In this document: one piece after another, positions 35,777 to 44,372 of the stretch
Position numbering within the stretch: the first letter of the stretch is position 1
How the letters are laid out: every line of letters starts with the position of its first letter
Assembly (NCBI RefSeq): GCF_028867935.1
Contig: NZ_JAPQNS010000010.1
Coordinates: 124,001-188,000, forward strand
DNA length: 64,000 nucleotides
Direction of reading: 5' to 3'
Source of the DNA: Flavobacterium sp. SUN052
GTDB taxonomy: Bacteria; Bacteroidota; Bacteroidia; Flavobacteriales; Flavobacteriaceae
Notes under the pieces: model-generated
Database searches by the model: none
Seen by the model: the letters and a program-made list of their open reading frames with translations, nothing else
What the model was told of the DNA's origin: nothing
Made by a program: the position numbers and the translations under genes

Positions 35777-38101
35777 ATGAAAAAAACTGTACCCCTGTCA
35801 GGCTTTGGCCTGTTTGCAACGCTACTTTTAACTGGCTCACAGTCGTTCGGTCAAACGATTAGCGGAACCGTTTTTCGCGACTTTAACAGCAACGGTCAAC
35901 GAGAAACAGCTACTGGGTCAGCTACATACGGTGAGCCCGGTATTGCTGGTGTTGTTGTCACCGCATTCAACACGACAAACACGCCCGTTGCCAGCGCCAC
36001 TACCAGTGCTTCTGGTACCTACACGCTGACCACCGGCTCCGGTAATTTTCGGGTGGCATTTACGAATTTTCAGACGGGTGATTTTGTCTCATTCCGAGGG
36101 CAGCAGAATCGTACGGATGTCCGATTTGTGGCCGGTGGGGCAACCAATATCGACCTCGCGCTAAACTACTCGGCCCATTATTGTGGTGTTTCCGACCCTG
36201 CTTTACTGGTGCCCTGCTACATCAATGGCGACCCGGTGAGCACCACGGCAACGTCGAGCGCGGCAGCCGCGGGCAATCGTGATGTGCTGGTATCGGTGCC
36301 GTATAGTGCATCGGGACTAACACCGCCCGAGACAATGGTGGCTACCGGAAAGCAGATCGGAGCTGTGTATGGACTGGCAGTGCATCGGGCGGCTAACAAA
36401 CTTTTTTCGGCGGCCTTCACCAAACGGCACGTTGGTTTTGGGCCGGGTGGCCCCGGCGGTATTTACCTCACCAATCTGGCTACGAATACCTCCACTTTAT
36501 TTACAACGCTCAACGCAGGATCTGACCCACACTTGGGCCTACCTGCCGAAGCGGGCACGTCAAACCGCGACGCCAGTGCGTTTGATGCGATCGGCAAAAC
36601 AGGTTTGGGCGACATCGAGATTTCCGACGATGGGCGAATGCTCTACGTGGTGAACCTTTTCGACCGGCGTATTTACCTGATTCCGTTGCTTGCTGAGGCA
36701 CCCGCTGGAGCCGATCCACTTAATTACCTGGCCCCTGGTACCGTTACATCGGTTACTATTCCCGACCCTGGCTGCGCCAATCAGACGTACCGCCCCTTTG
36801 CGCTGAAGGTGTCGCGGGGAAAACTGTTTGTGGGTATGGTGTGCAGCAATGAGGGAGTATCTGTTGGCCAAAACCCACTCAGTGTACCGGCTCCGGGTAA
36901 TGCGTCGGTGTACGCGTTCGACATAACGCCCTTGACCAATACCTTGAGCACCTCGGCTAATCAGGTGTTGAACTTTCCCCTGACGTATCCCAAAGGCACA
37001 GCCGTGGAGGGCGTCGAAGTGCTGAAGAAGTGGTATGCCTGGGGCGACAATTTCTACAATGCGCCGTATAGCGCAACTAGCACACAAGGCACCGATGTCA
37101 GTTACCCGCAACCTTGGCTGACCGATATTGAATTTGACGTGGACGGAACCATGATTCTGGGCTTACGCGACCGGTTTGGCGACCAAACCGGCTATCTGAA
37201 CGATGCGCCAAACCCCGTCGATACCAAAATGTATTCGGGTTTAGCAACTGGTGATCTGTTGCGGGCGGGTCGGTGCGGCCCCAATGGAACGTATGTGCTC
37301 GAAGCGGCTGGATCGGTTTGTTCGAGCCTGAGTACGTTGAGTGGCCAAAACGGTGAAGGGCCCGGTGGCGGTGAATTTTACGACGATAATGCGTTTTGCT
37401 GCCATAGCGAAACCAGCTACGGTGGTTTGGCGCTGTTGCCGGGCCGTGGCGAGGTCGTAAACGTAACGCTCGACCCCCTCGATCTAAACTCGGCGGGTTT
37501 CCGGTTTTACGATAACCTGACGGGGCAACAACGCCGGGCACAGGAGTATCATCGGAGCGGTACCCGCATTTATCAATCAGAGAACGCCATTACGTTTGGA
37601 AAAGCCAACGGCCTGGGCGATGTAGAACTAGCCTGTAGTGCCGCTCCGATTCAGATTGGTAACCGCGTCTGGAATGATACCAACTCCAACGGTCGACAGG
37701 ATGCTGGTGAAACGGGCATTGCCAGCGTGACATTAGGTTTATATCTGAACGGGGTATTGCTGGCGACTACCCAAACCGATGCTGATGGGGAATACTATTT
37801 TGGCCCCGACAATGTACCGGGCGGTGTGCAATCCTACACCAACTACGAAATCCGCATTAATCTGTCGACACCTGCGCTGGCAGGGCAAACGGCCTCCGCG
37901 GTTAACCTAGCGGGCGATGATTTAATAGACTCCGACGGAATAACAAGCAACGGAAACGCCATTGCAGCTGTATTGACAGATAGCTACGGGCAAAACAATT
38001 ATTCAATTGATTTCGGGTTTACCAGTTGCCCTCCGCAGAAATGCGTTCCGATTACAATTGGACGAATAAGCGGCCGAGAGCTTCCGGCCGGTATTCGGTA
38101 A
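35777..38101 (+). CDS. Secreted SdrD-B-like surface protein
   Basis: The 774-residue product from the ATG at 35777 has a signal peptide (MKKTVPLSGFGLFATLLLTG). An SdrD-B-like domain follows (GTVFRDFNSNGQRETA, GTYTLTTGSGNFRV), then a region with propeller-like strands (EISDDGRMLYVVNLFDRR, about 200-560). A second SdrD-B domain near the C-terminus has GNRVWNDTNSNGRQDAGETG and DADGEYYFGPDN. These domains bind Ca2+ and stiffen stalk proteins. The C-terminus ends in a Cys-containing tail (SCPPQKCVPITIG) without a clear sorting domain. A terminator follows at 38131. Its role is probably at the cell surface. Confidence 0.75.
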   Translation: MKKTVPLSGFGLFATLLLTGSQSFGQTISGTVFRDFNSNGQRETATGSATYGEPGIAGVVVTAFNTTNTPVASATTSASGTYTLTTGSGNFRVAFTNFQTGDFVSFRGQQNRTDVRFVAGGATNIDLALNYSAHYCGVSDPALLVPCYINGDPVSTTATSSAAAAGNRDVLVSVPYSASGLTPPETMVATGKQIGAVYGLAVHRAANKLFSAAFTKRHVGFGPGGPGGIYLTNLATNTSTLFTTLNAGSDPHLGLPAEAGTSNRDASAFDAIGKTGLGDIEISDDGRMLYVVNLFDRRIYLIPLLAEAPAGADPLNYLAPGTVTSVTIPDPGCANQTYRPFALKVSRGKLFVGMVCSNEGVSVGQNPLSVPAPGNASVYAFDITPLTNTLSTSANQVLNFPLTYPKGTAVEGVEVLKKWYAWGDNFYNAPYSATSTQGTDVSYPQPWLTDIEFDVDGTMILGLRDRFGDQTGYLNDAPNPVDTKMYSGLATGDLLRAGRCGPNGTYVLEAAGSVCSSLSTLSGQNGEGPGGGEFYDDNAFCCHSETSYGGLALLPGRGEVVNVTLDPLDLNSAGFRFYDNLTGQQRRAQEYHRSGTRIYQSENAITFGKANGLGDVELACSAAPIQIGNRVWNDTNSNGRQDAGETGIASVTLGLYLNGVLLATTQTDADGEYYFGPDNVPGGVQSYTNYEIRINLSTPALAGQTASAVNLAGDDLIDSDGITSNGNAIAAVLTDSYGQNNYSIDFGFTSCPPQKCVPITIGRISGRELPAGIR

Positions 38102-38130
38102 AAAGCTTATTTGAGAGAATATGTCGAAGG

Positions 38131-38163
38131 AAACCCCGGTGACGCTTGTTGCCGGGGTTTTTT
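38131..38163 (+). terminator. Intrinsic terminator of the SdrD-like gene
   Basis: AAACCCCGG (38131-38139) pairs with CCGGGGTTT (38152-38160) around a 12-nt loop, followed by a T-run. It also faces the 3' end of the convergent FUSC gene and could act on both. Confidence 0.8.
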
Positions 38164-38214
38164 GTTTCATACGGTGGATTGCAACCGCGCGGGCAACCCC
38201 GGCCACCGTACTGC

Positions 38215-40389
38215 CTACGCGATTTCGCTGATTACGCGTTTCATATCGACGGTCAGTTTTTGAATGAACTGGAGTTGTTCGCCTAGTAACTGCTCATCGG
38301 CTAGGAGAGACGGTGAAGCTGTCTCCGGCAGCGTTGTTCCTGACTCATGGGCCTCTGCGCCATCTGGGATGGTCACCCGTTTTTGGGGATCGATTTGGGC
38401 AAGGGCATCCTGAAGATAAGCCACCGACCGGCGTAGCGGTCGTAGGAACTGACTACCCAACGCTGGGTTTTCCCGATTCAGGGTATTGGTGGCAATGGTG
38501 GCGATGTTAGACGCAAAAATGTGGTTCAGAACAGCAAACTCCAGCAAATCCTGCTGATGACTCTGTTTACTTTTGGGTTCCGACAACATCCGCTCGAACG
38601 CTGCCGACAGGTTGGCCGACTGCACGTATAATTCCTTGCGAGACAGTTTGTATTCGATCACTGAAACGGGTTTGCCGCTTAAACTATCAGCCAATTTTTG
38701 GAGGTATTGTAGGTCGGCCTGAAGTACATCGCGGAGGTGGTTGGCTACCTGGTCCGATTCCCAACGCGGAAACAGGCCATAGCTGGCACCTAACGCGATG
38801 AGTCCACCCACAATCGTATCCAGCACGCGCTCTTCGACCACTTCGCGAAGGCCAACGCCCATAAAATGCAGCAAAATCAGTACAAAAGGCGTTACGCACA
38901 TCACCATCGTAATGTAGTTCCAACGCTGCAAGCTATAGGTGCCAAGCATAAACAGAACCATGAACACAAACAGAACGGTCGTGTTGGTAATTGTCAACAA
39001 CAGAACCACACCCAGTAGCCCACCAGCCAGCGTACCCAGTAGTCGGTCGCGGTTGCGTTGCTGGGTGAGGGCGTAGGCGGGTTTGAGAATAACGGTGATT
39101 GTCAGTAAAATCCAGTAGGTGTGGTGGCCACTACTCCAGAGTGTGGCAATCAGATACCCAACCAAACAGGCAATAGCCATGCGGAGAGCGTATCGAAACG
39201 TAGTGGAGCTTAAGGTCAGGTTGTCGCGTAACTGACTCAGCTGAATAGGTTGATGCGATACGAAGCGTGTATAATCAAACGAGGTAGTTTCGCCCTTTGC
39301 CTCCTGCTCACTGGGTTCTGGAGTATCTACCGGAAGCTTTAGCAGCGTATTGATCCGTTCGGTGAGCTGGCGGATGCTGACCAGAATACGCTTTAGCACC
39401 AGTGGATTACCGGTTTGCTCGGATACGGTCAGGTTGTCAATTTGCGCATATAGTTGAGTAAACTCAGCCGATATATCGAGGGGTGCCTGCCGCGTTCCAT
39501 TCTCCTGAATTGACAGCCCGATGGCGTCTAGTTCGCCGACTAATCGCCGGATAAGCCGGGCTATTTCGTTGAGCAAACCAGTAGCACCAAACCGTTCCCG
39601 AAGCGAGTGGTAATCGTAGTACATGGCCGAAATCTGCTCGTATAGATCAACTACTTCGGAAAACGTGAGTACCAAGGCCCGCCCTTCTGAGGTTGTTTCT
39701 TCCACCATCCGGCGACTTTTGAACAGCAGTTCCCGCACTACATCCTGCTTTTCGCTCACGGTCACGTGCTGCGCAACCAGCCGCCGGTAATCGTCGTCGA
39801 GGTTGGTGCGTCCGTCGTAAAAATCGGCCTTGATACGCAGGAAATCGGCAATTTCGTGAATGCATTCGGCCAAAGCCTGCTGCGCCTGCCGGTACGGCCG
39901 AAACTGCCGAAATGCCAGACTAATGGCTGTATACCAAACCCCACCAATCAGAATCAGCCCCGCGTGCAACCAGATTGACGAAATGGGCAAGGGCCGATCC
40001 ATCATCAGGATCATAATCAGCATACCAGCAGACCCTACGGCGGCTGCCCGATTACCATAGACGTTGAACAGAGCAAAAAAGAAGCTCAGCAGGCCAATTT
40101 CAAGACCCAGCGTCCAGGGGTTCAATCGGGCATAACCCGTCAGAATGGCTGTGAGAAAGCTAAACCCACAGCATATCAACAGGCCATTGCGTTTGTGAAC
40201 AAGTGGGCCGGGACTGTCGGTAATGCTCGCTGATAAGGCACCCAGTCCCAGCATCAGACCCCAATCGGGCAGGTTTTGTACCCGGAAGAAATACAGCGCC
40301 GGTAATAAAATGGCTGCGGTAGTCCGCAGCCCATCCGAAAAATAGTGGCTGAATAAGAAGTAACGGACAGAGCGGAGAAGGTGGGCCAT
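38215..40389 (-). CDS. FUSC/YccS-type integral membrane protein
   Basis: The 724-residue product has two blocks of transmembrane helices (about 15-165 and about 395-520) separated by a helical cytoplasmic domain, with another soluble helical region at the C-terminus. The layout and the repeated GxLLGVVLLLTIT-like second block resemble the FUSC family (fusaric acid resistance/aromatic acid exporter, YccS/YhfK). Members export weak aromatic acids or are of unknown function. It stands alone between convergent and distant genes. Substrate unknown. Confidence 0.82.
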   Translation of the reverse strand: MAHLLRSVRYFLFSHYFSDGLRTTAAILLPALYFFRVQNLPDWGLMLGLGALSASITDSPGPLVHKRNGLLICCGFSFLTAILTGYARLNPWTLGLEIGLLSFFFALFNVYGNRAAAVGSAGMLIMILMMDRPLPISSIWLHAGLILIGGVWYTAISLAFRQFRPYRQAQQALAECIHEIADFLRIKADFYDGRTNLDDDYRRLVAQHVTVSEKQDVVRELLFKSRRMVEETTSEGRALVLTFSEVVDLYEQISAMYYDYHSLRERFGATGLLNEIARLIRRLVGELDAIGLSIQENGTRQAPLDISAEFTQLYAQIDNLTVSEQTGNPLVLKRILVSIRQLTERINTLLKLPVDTPEPSEQEAKGETTSFDYTRFVSHQPIQLSQLRDNLTLSSTTFRYALRMAIACLVGYLIATLWSSGHHTYWILLTITVILKPAYALTQQRNRDRLLGTLAGGLLGVVLLLTITNTTVLFVFMVLFMLGTYSLQRWNYITMVMCVTPFVLILLHFMGVGLREVVEERVLDTIVGGLIALGASYGLFPRWESDQVANHLRDVLQADLQYLQKLADSLSGKPVSVIEYKLSRKELYVQSANLSAAFERMLSEPKSKQSHQQDLLEFAVLNHIFASNIATIATNTLNRENPALGSQFLRPLRRSVAYLQDALAQIDPQKRVTIPDGAEAHESGTTLPETASPSLLADEQLLGEQLQFIQKLTVDMKRVISEIA

Positions 40390-40446
40390 TGAAAAGCAAA
40401 TTAAACTACAACCCTTGCATACTAAACCCTGCCAATGCGGTCGCTC

Positions 40447-41511
40447 TTACCCTTTTTTTACCAAATCCGTCAGCAAATCAATCCAGATTGGACTGTCGTT
40501 GAGGCTTTCAACCAGTTGCCAGTGTTGGCCGCCGTGCTTCTCAAAGAGTTCTTTGTATTCTTCGCCTACTTCGATGGTCGTTTCCAGACAGTCGGCCACG
40601 AAGGCGGGGGAGAAAGCCAATACGCTTTTGACGCCCTTTTTGGCCAGTTCGGGAATAACGTCGTCGGTATAGGGTTTCACCCACGGGTCGCTGCCCAAGC
40701 GCGATTGAAAACAAGTTGTGTAGTTGCCTTCAGGAATGCCCAGATGCTTTACCAGTTGCCGGGTTGTTTCGAAACATTGCGCCCGGTAACAGTGCTGGTT
40801 CATGGCCGTGAGTGAGCCGCAACATTCGCCCAGCTTACAAACCTGCTTCGTTACGTCGCCCTTGCGGATCTGGCGCTCGGGTAGGCCGTGGTAACTAAAC
40901 AGAACGTGGTCGTAGTGGCGTTCTGACAGGTATTTTTTACCCAGGTTCACAAAGCCCTCAATAAACAGGGGATGATCGTGAAAGCTATTGACGAACCGAA
41001 GTTGCGGCATCACCTGCCAGTCTTTCAGTATGTCCATCACTTTCTCATATACCGAGCCGGTGCTGGCCGAAGCATATTGAGGAAAGAACGGAATTACAAT
41101 GATTTCAGTAAGTCCAAGTCGTTGGAAATGAGCCAAACCATCCTGGATACTAGGGCTTTGGTAGCGCATCGCCAGCTTCACCTCATACTCATCAGTGCCG
41201 AGTCGCTCCTGTAGAAGGCGCTCCGCAGCCTCTCCGTAAAACTTAAGTGGAGAACCCCTTTCCGTCCACAACTCTTTATAAACCTTGGCCGATTTTGGGG
41301 CGCGGAAAGGAGCAATAATCCCATTGACAAGCACAAAGCGGGGAATTGCCGGAATGTCGATCACGCGACCGTCCATGAGGAACTCACGAAGGTACTTGCG
41401 CACGTCGGGTACGGCCGGGCTGTCGGGGGTGCCCAGATTTACCAGCAGGACACCTGTTCGGCCACGTGGCTTATGTTTGTTGACGGGGGGAGATAAAACG
41501 GGGGATTCCAT
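40447..41511 (-). CDS. hemH: Ferrochelatase
   Basis: The 354-residue product has VLLVNLGTPDSPAVPDVRKY at the start, the catalytic His in LFSYHGLPERQIRKGD and the Glu-containing region near AFSPAFVADCLETTIE. It inserts Fe2+ into protoporphyrin IX in the last step of heme synthesis. Cys residues in LGECCG and the SRLGSDPWVKPYTDD loop are typical. It is the last gene of a co-directional run gpx - menA - secreted protein - hemH, so respiratory cofactors are grouped. Heme is needed by the cytochrome c protein at 12832. Confidence 0.96.
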   Translation of the reverse strand: MESPVLSPPVNKHKPRGRTGVLLVNLGTPDSPAVPDVRKYLREFLMDGRVIDIPAIPRFVLVNGIIAPFRAPKSAKVYKELWTERGSPLKFYGEAAERLLQERLGTDEYEVKLAMRYQSPSIQDGLAHFQRLGLTEIIVIPFFPQYASASTGSVYEKVMDILKDWQVMPQLRFVNSFHDHPLFIEGFVNLGKKYLSERHYDHVLFSYHGLPERQIRKGDVTKQVCKLGECCGSLTAMNQHCYRAQCFETTRQLVKHLGIPEGNYTTCFQSRLGSDPWVKPYTDDVIPELAKKGVKSVLAFSPAFVADCLETTIEVGEEYKELFEKHGGQHWQLVESLNDSPIWIDLLTDLVKKG

Positions 41512-41529
41512 AGGAAGAAAAAAACTAGT

Positions 41530-42303
41530 CTAATACCGGCTCAAATCAGGCCGGTCAAATGCGGTGAATACTTCGCCGGGCAGACCCGTAAATACGCGAA
41601 TGTCAGTGAGTTCGCGGGGGCCACGCTTGCCCGAAAGCAAAATCTCGCCATGTTTGATATAATCGGTCCAAGTGAGCGTAAAGCCGGGTTTTTCGTCCGT
41701 GAATTTTGCGTAGTAAGCCCACTGAGACACTAAATGCGATGTTTTGTCCACCCAAACTTTGTATTTGTTATCAGGTGTATTGCCTACTCCTTTAAATGTC
41801 AGCTGGATTACTTCGGCAGCTTTGTTGTCCTGCGTTGGCTCATCGCCAAGGTACTTGAGCGTCACCCCCGAATCTTTAAGTTTGAAGGGCATCACCAGCC
41901 AGTATGAGTCGTTGATCCAGGCCCCTTTGGCGGCTTTTACATATTTGCTCACCGAGTCTGCATTGGTTTCCTCTTTACCATTGCGGAATACTTTACCCTG
42001 ATCGTTATTCACGTTCAGGATTACGGTCTGGTCATTTTTGAGATTATCAACGCGGACGTTGCCCGTCCATTTGTCCCAGATCAGGTGCCGGTTGCCAAAA
42101 AACGTCCAGGCAATAATATGAGTTTTGTCCCAGGCTTTGCGCCCTCCCATTGCCTGCATCACCTGATCGGCGAGCTTTATAGCTGCCGGGTCGGAGCCAA
42201 CCATGTCGAAGCCTTCCGCAGGCGGATTAGACGAAGAACGTTGCGCCAGCAGGGGCGAAGCAGTCAGTAAAACGGCTACCAGAATCAGTTGAAGTTTACG
42301 CAT
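41530..42303 (-). CDS. Secreted protein of unknown function
   Basis: The 257-residue product from the ATG at 42303 has a signal peptide (MRKLQLILVAVLLTASPLLA). A longer in-frame start exists but would overlap menA and lack a signal. The mature protein is rich in aromatic and charged strands (WTFFGNRHLIWDKWTGNVRV, TWTDYIKHGEILLSGKRG) like a lipocalin- or LolA-like beta sheet, but I do not recognise the family. It lies between menA and hemH on the same strand, 18 nt before hemH. A TAnnTTTG site is at 42331-42338. Confidence 0.8.
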   Translation of the reverse strand: MRKLQLILVAVLLTASPLLAQRSSSNPPAEGFDMVGSDPAAIKLADQVMQAMGGRKAWDKTHIIAWTFFGNRHLIWDKWTGNVRVDNLKNDQTVILNVNNDQGKVFRNGKEETNADSVSKYVKAAKGAWINDSYWLVMPFKLKDSGVTLKYLGDEPTQDNKAAEVIQLTFKGVGNTPDNKYKVWVDKTSHLVSQWAYYAKFTDEKPGFTLTWTDYIKHGEILLSGKRGPRELTDIRVFTGLPGEVFTAFDRPDLSRY

Positions 42304-42330
42304 AGTAGGGAAAGAGTCGAATGTATAATG

Positions 42331-42338
42331 CAAAAATA
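42331..42338 (-). promoter_or_regulatory. -7 element upstream of the secreted protein gene at 41530
   Basis: TATTTTTG on the minus strand matches TAnnTTTG and lies 27 nt before the ATG at 42303, which supports that start over the longer frame. No clear -33 is seen. Confidence 0.4.
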
Positions 42339-42382
42339 GTTTGGTTTGAGCTTTGTTTAATGAATAAGCCGGCCGCAACTGA

Positions 42383-43279
42383 TTAAATGACTTGCCCCAC
42401 GCCAAACAGGATTACAAAAAGCAAGGTTGATAGGGCAAGTTGGCCTAAGCGGGGGTTAAGTTCGGAAGGTTGGTGATGCGTTGCCACAGCCCTACCATTC
42501 AAGATAAACAACGGAAACGCCAGTAAGTACAGGTACGTAACCATCGGCGCCGACGTTAGCACCGAGTAAAGCAGGGCGCAACACATACCAGCCAGCAACA
42601 GCGCCCAATGATACTGAACGGCTCCCTGTCGGCCAAGTCGTACCGGAATAGAGTTTTTACCGGTTTTGGCGTCGGTCTCAATATCACGGATGTTATTGAT
42701 ATTCAAAACGCCCGTAGCGAAAAGGCCCACGCTGGTGGCAGGTAAAAACAAGAGCGTGTCAAAACGGAGGGTGTGCAGATAATAGGTGCCTAATACGCCA
42801 ACCCAACCAAAAAAGATCAGCACCGCAATGTCGCCGAAACCGGCATACCCATAAGGACGTTTGCCGTTGGTATAGCCAATTGCAGCGGCAATACACCCCA
42901 GACCCAGAATCAGAAAGAACCAGAAAATGGCTTTGCCGTCACCGGTGCGTGTAGCCTCCACCAGCAGCCAAATCCCTGATACCAGCGATAATGCCGATGT
43001 TATGATAATGCCCCGTAGCATGGCCTCTTTGGTAATGTCGCCAGTAGCTACGGCTCGGCGTGGCCCAACGCGTTCGGCGGTGTCTTTTCCCGATACCGCG
43101 TCGCCATAATCGTTAGCGAAATTCGACAGAATTTGGAGGAAGATAGTGGTCAAACAGGCCAATGCGGCAATAAGCGGGTTAAACATTCCGGCCGAATAGG
43201 CCAGGAAACTACCCAAAATAATACTAGCCAACGCCAGAGGCAAAGTGCGCGGCCGGGCAGCAGCAATCCAGGATTTCAT
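42383..43279 (-). CDS. menA: 1,4-dihydroxy-2-naphthoate polyprenyltransferase
   Basis: The 298-residue product is a UbiA-family membrane prenyltransferase with about eight helices. The two Asp-rich motifs are NDYGDAVSGKD and NNIRDIETDAKTGKNS, which bind Mg2+ and the prenyl diphosphate. It attaches the isoprenoid tail to DHNA to give demethylmenaquinone, which UbiE (17549) then methylates. The ATG at 43279 is 6 nt after the gpx stop; an in-frame TTG two codons upstream is less likely. It is co-directional with gpx and hemH. Confidence 0.95.
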   Translation of the reverse strand: MKSWIAAARPRTLPLALASIILGSFLAYSAGMFNPLIAALACLTTIFLQILSNFANDYGDAVSGKDTAERVGPRRAVATGDITKEAMLRGIIITSALSLVSGIWLLVEATRTGDGKAIFWFFLILGLGCIAAAIGYTNGKRPYGYAGFGDIAVLIFFGWVGVLGTYYLHTLRFDTLLFLPATSVGLFATGVLNINNIRDIETDAKTGKNSIPVRLGRQGAVQYHWALLLAGMCCALLYSVLTSAPMVTYLYLLAFPLFILNGRAVATHHQPSELNPRLGQLALSTLLFVILFGVGQVI

Positions 43280-43285
43280 AATCAA

Positions 43286-43903
43286 TTAGAGTCCAACCGC
43301 TTTTTTGAATTCCGCATCGTCGGGTTTTACGCCTGAAGCAAAAAAGTTGGTAAGCTGCCCCTGCTCGTTGATCACGTATTTGCAGAAGTTCCAAGACGGG
43401 GCCTTGTCATTCCAGCCATTCTGATCTTTTTTGGAAAGCCACTGATACAGGGGATGCTGCGTGTTGCCCACCACGTCGACTTTTTCGAACATAGGGAACG
43501 TTACGCCGTAATTTTTCTGGCAAAACGACGCAATTTCGTCATTACTACCCGGCTCCTGACCCATAAAATTGTTGGCCGGAAACCCCAGTACTACCACCTT
43601 GTCGCCGTGTGCTTTGTGAAATTTCTCCCAATCAGCATACTGAGGGGTGTAGCCACATTTTGAAGCCGTATTCAGAATTACAATCTTTTTGCCCTTGTAC
43701 TTACCCAGATCGACTGTTTTTCCATCAATGGACTTAACGGTAAAATCGAACAGGGTTTTTGCCGATGCCGTGGCATTAGCGGGAGCATAAGCAGCGTCTT
43801 TTTTGTCGCTGAAAATACCTTTTACGATGGTTGAAATAGACATAGCATTGAAAGCCACCAGCGCAAGGGCGGCAATAGCGAAAATAGTGAGTGTACGTTT
43901 CAT
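43286..43903 (-). CDS. Exported glutathione peroxidase-like peroxidase
   Basis: The 205-residue product has an N-terminal hydrophobic segment (TIFAIAALALVAFNAM), a signal or anchor, and a thioredoxin-fold peroxidase domain. The catalytic Cys is C83 in NTASKCGYTPQY, with GFPANNFMGQEPG and the Trp-Asn of WNFCKYV completing the usual Cys/Gln/Trp/Asn set. It reduces hydrogen peroxide or lipid peroxides, probably with thioredoxin. It precedes menA with only 6 nt, so envelope oxidative defence and quinone synthesis may be co-expressed. Confidence 0.92.
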   Translation of the reverse strand: MKRTLTIFAIAALALVAFNAMSISTIVKGIFSDKKDAAYAPANATASAKTLFDFTVKSIDGKTVDLGKYKGKKIVILNTASKCGYTPQYADWEKFHKAHGDKVVVLGFPANNFMGQEPGSNDEIASFCQKNYGVTFPMFEKVDVVGNTQHPLYQWLSKKDQNGWNDKAPSWNFCKYVINEQGQLTNFFASGVKPDDAEFKKAVGL

Positions 43904-43921
43904 GAAATCAGGTAGAAAAGA

Positions 43922-43993
43922 AACGGGTTGTTAAATACCCCGTCAGTTGTAGTCAGAAATAACTACGAATGACAGTCTATCTGACAACCCGTT
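43922..43993 (-). terminator. Long branched hairpin between a small membrane gene and gpx
   Basis: AACGGGTTGT (43922-43931) pairs with ACAACCCGTT (43984-43993). Inside, GTCAGTTGTAGT and ACTACGAATGAC pair over 12 positions with one mismatch and one wobble. Read on the minus strand the outer stem is followed by TTTCTTTT, so it could terminate the 44016 gene. The internal stem makes it larger than a simple terminator. Confidence 0.5.
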
Positions 43994-44015
43994 GTTTGAA
44001 AGAATGGTTTAACGG

Positions 44016-44318
44016 TCAGGCCGCATCGCTGACATAGACTTTAATGCCGCCAACGAGTGGCGCTATCAGATTATAAATAACGCCAAAAATGGCTCCAAAC
44101 ACCATCCCCAAAATACCGTAGCCAATAGGGAGTATAATAAGCATGGCAATACCTCCGCCAAACATGGCGGAACCTCCATCTCCTTTTCCCATCAGTCCCA
44201 TAAAGACTGAACCGAAAGCCATAAAGAGAAGGGCAAAAAAGAGGCCTATTGCGGCTAGCAAAGCACCATATACCAGAGCAACCGAACCTACGTCTACTTT
44301 CTTAATTTCACGTTTCAT
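44016..44318 (-). CDS. Small integral membrane protein
   Basis: The 100-residue product has a charged start (MKREIKKVDVGS) and two long hydrophobic Gly-rich stretches (about 12-37 and about 52-90) that would span the membrane. The look resembles DUF3566-type small membrane proteins, though I am not sure of the family. It stands between argS and gpx on the same strand and is followed by the hairpin at 43922-43993. Function unknown. Confidence 0.8.
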   Translation of the reverse strand: MKREIKKVDVGSVALVYGALLAAIGLFFALLFMAFGSVFMGLMGKGDGGSAMFGGGIAMLIILPIGYGILGMVFGAIFGVIYNLIAPLVGGIKVYVSDAA

Positions 44319-44372
44319 ACGAACTGAATAAGTTAAAGGGTTTAGGTTCGTAATGTACGTTTTTTTGCAATG

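Noticed and set aside
36560-37111. 183-codon frame opposite the SdrD-like gene
   Set aside because: Antisense within a gene with clear domains; no domain of its own.
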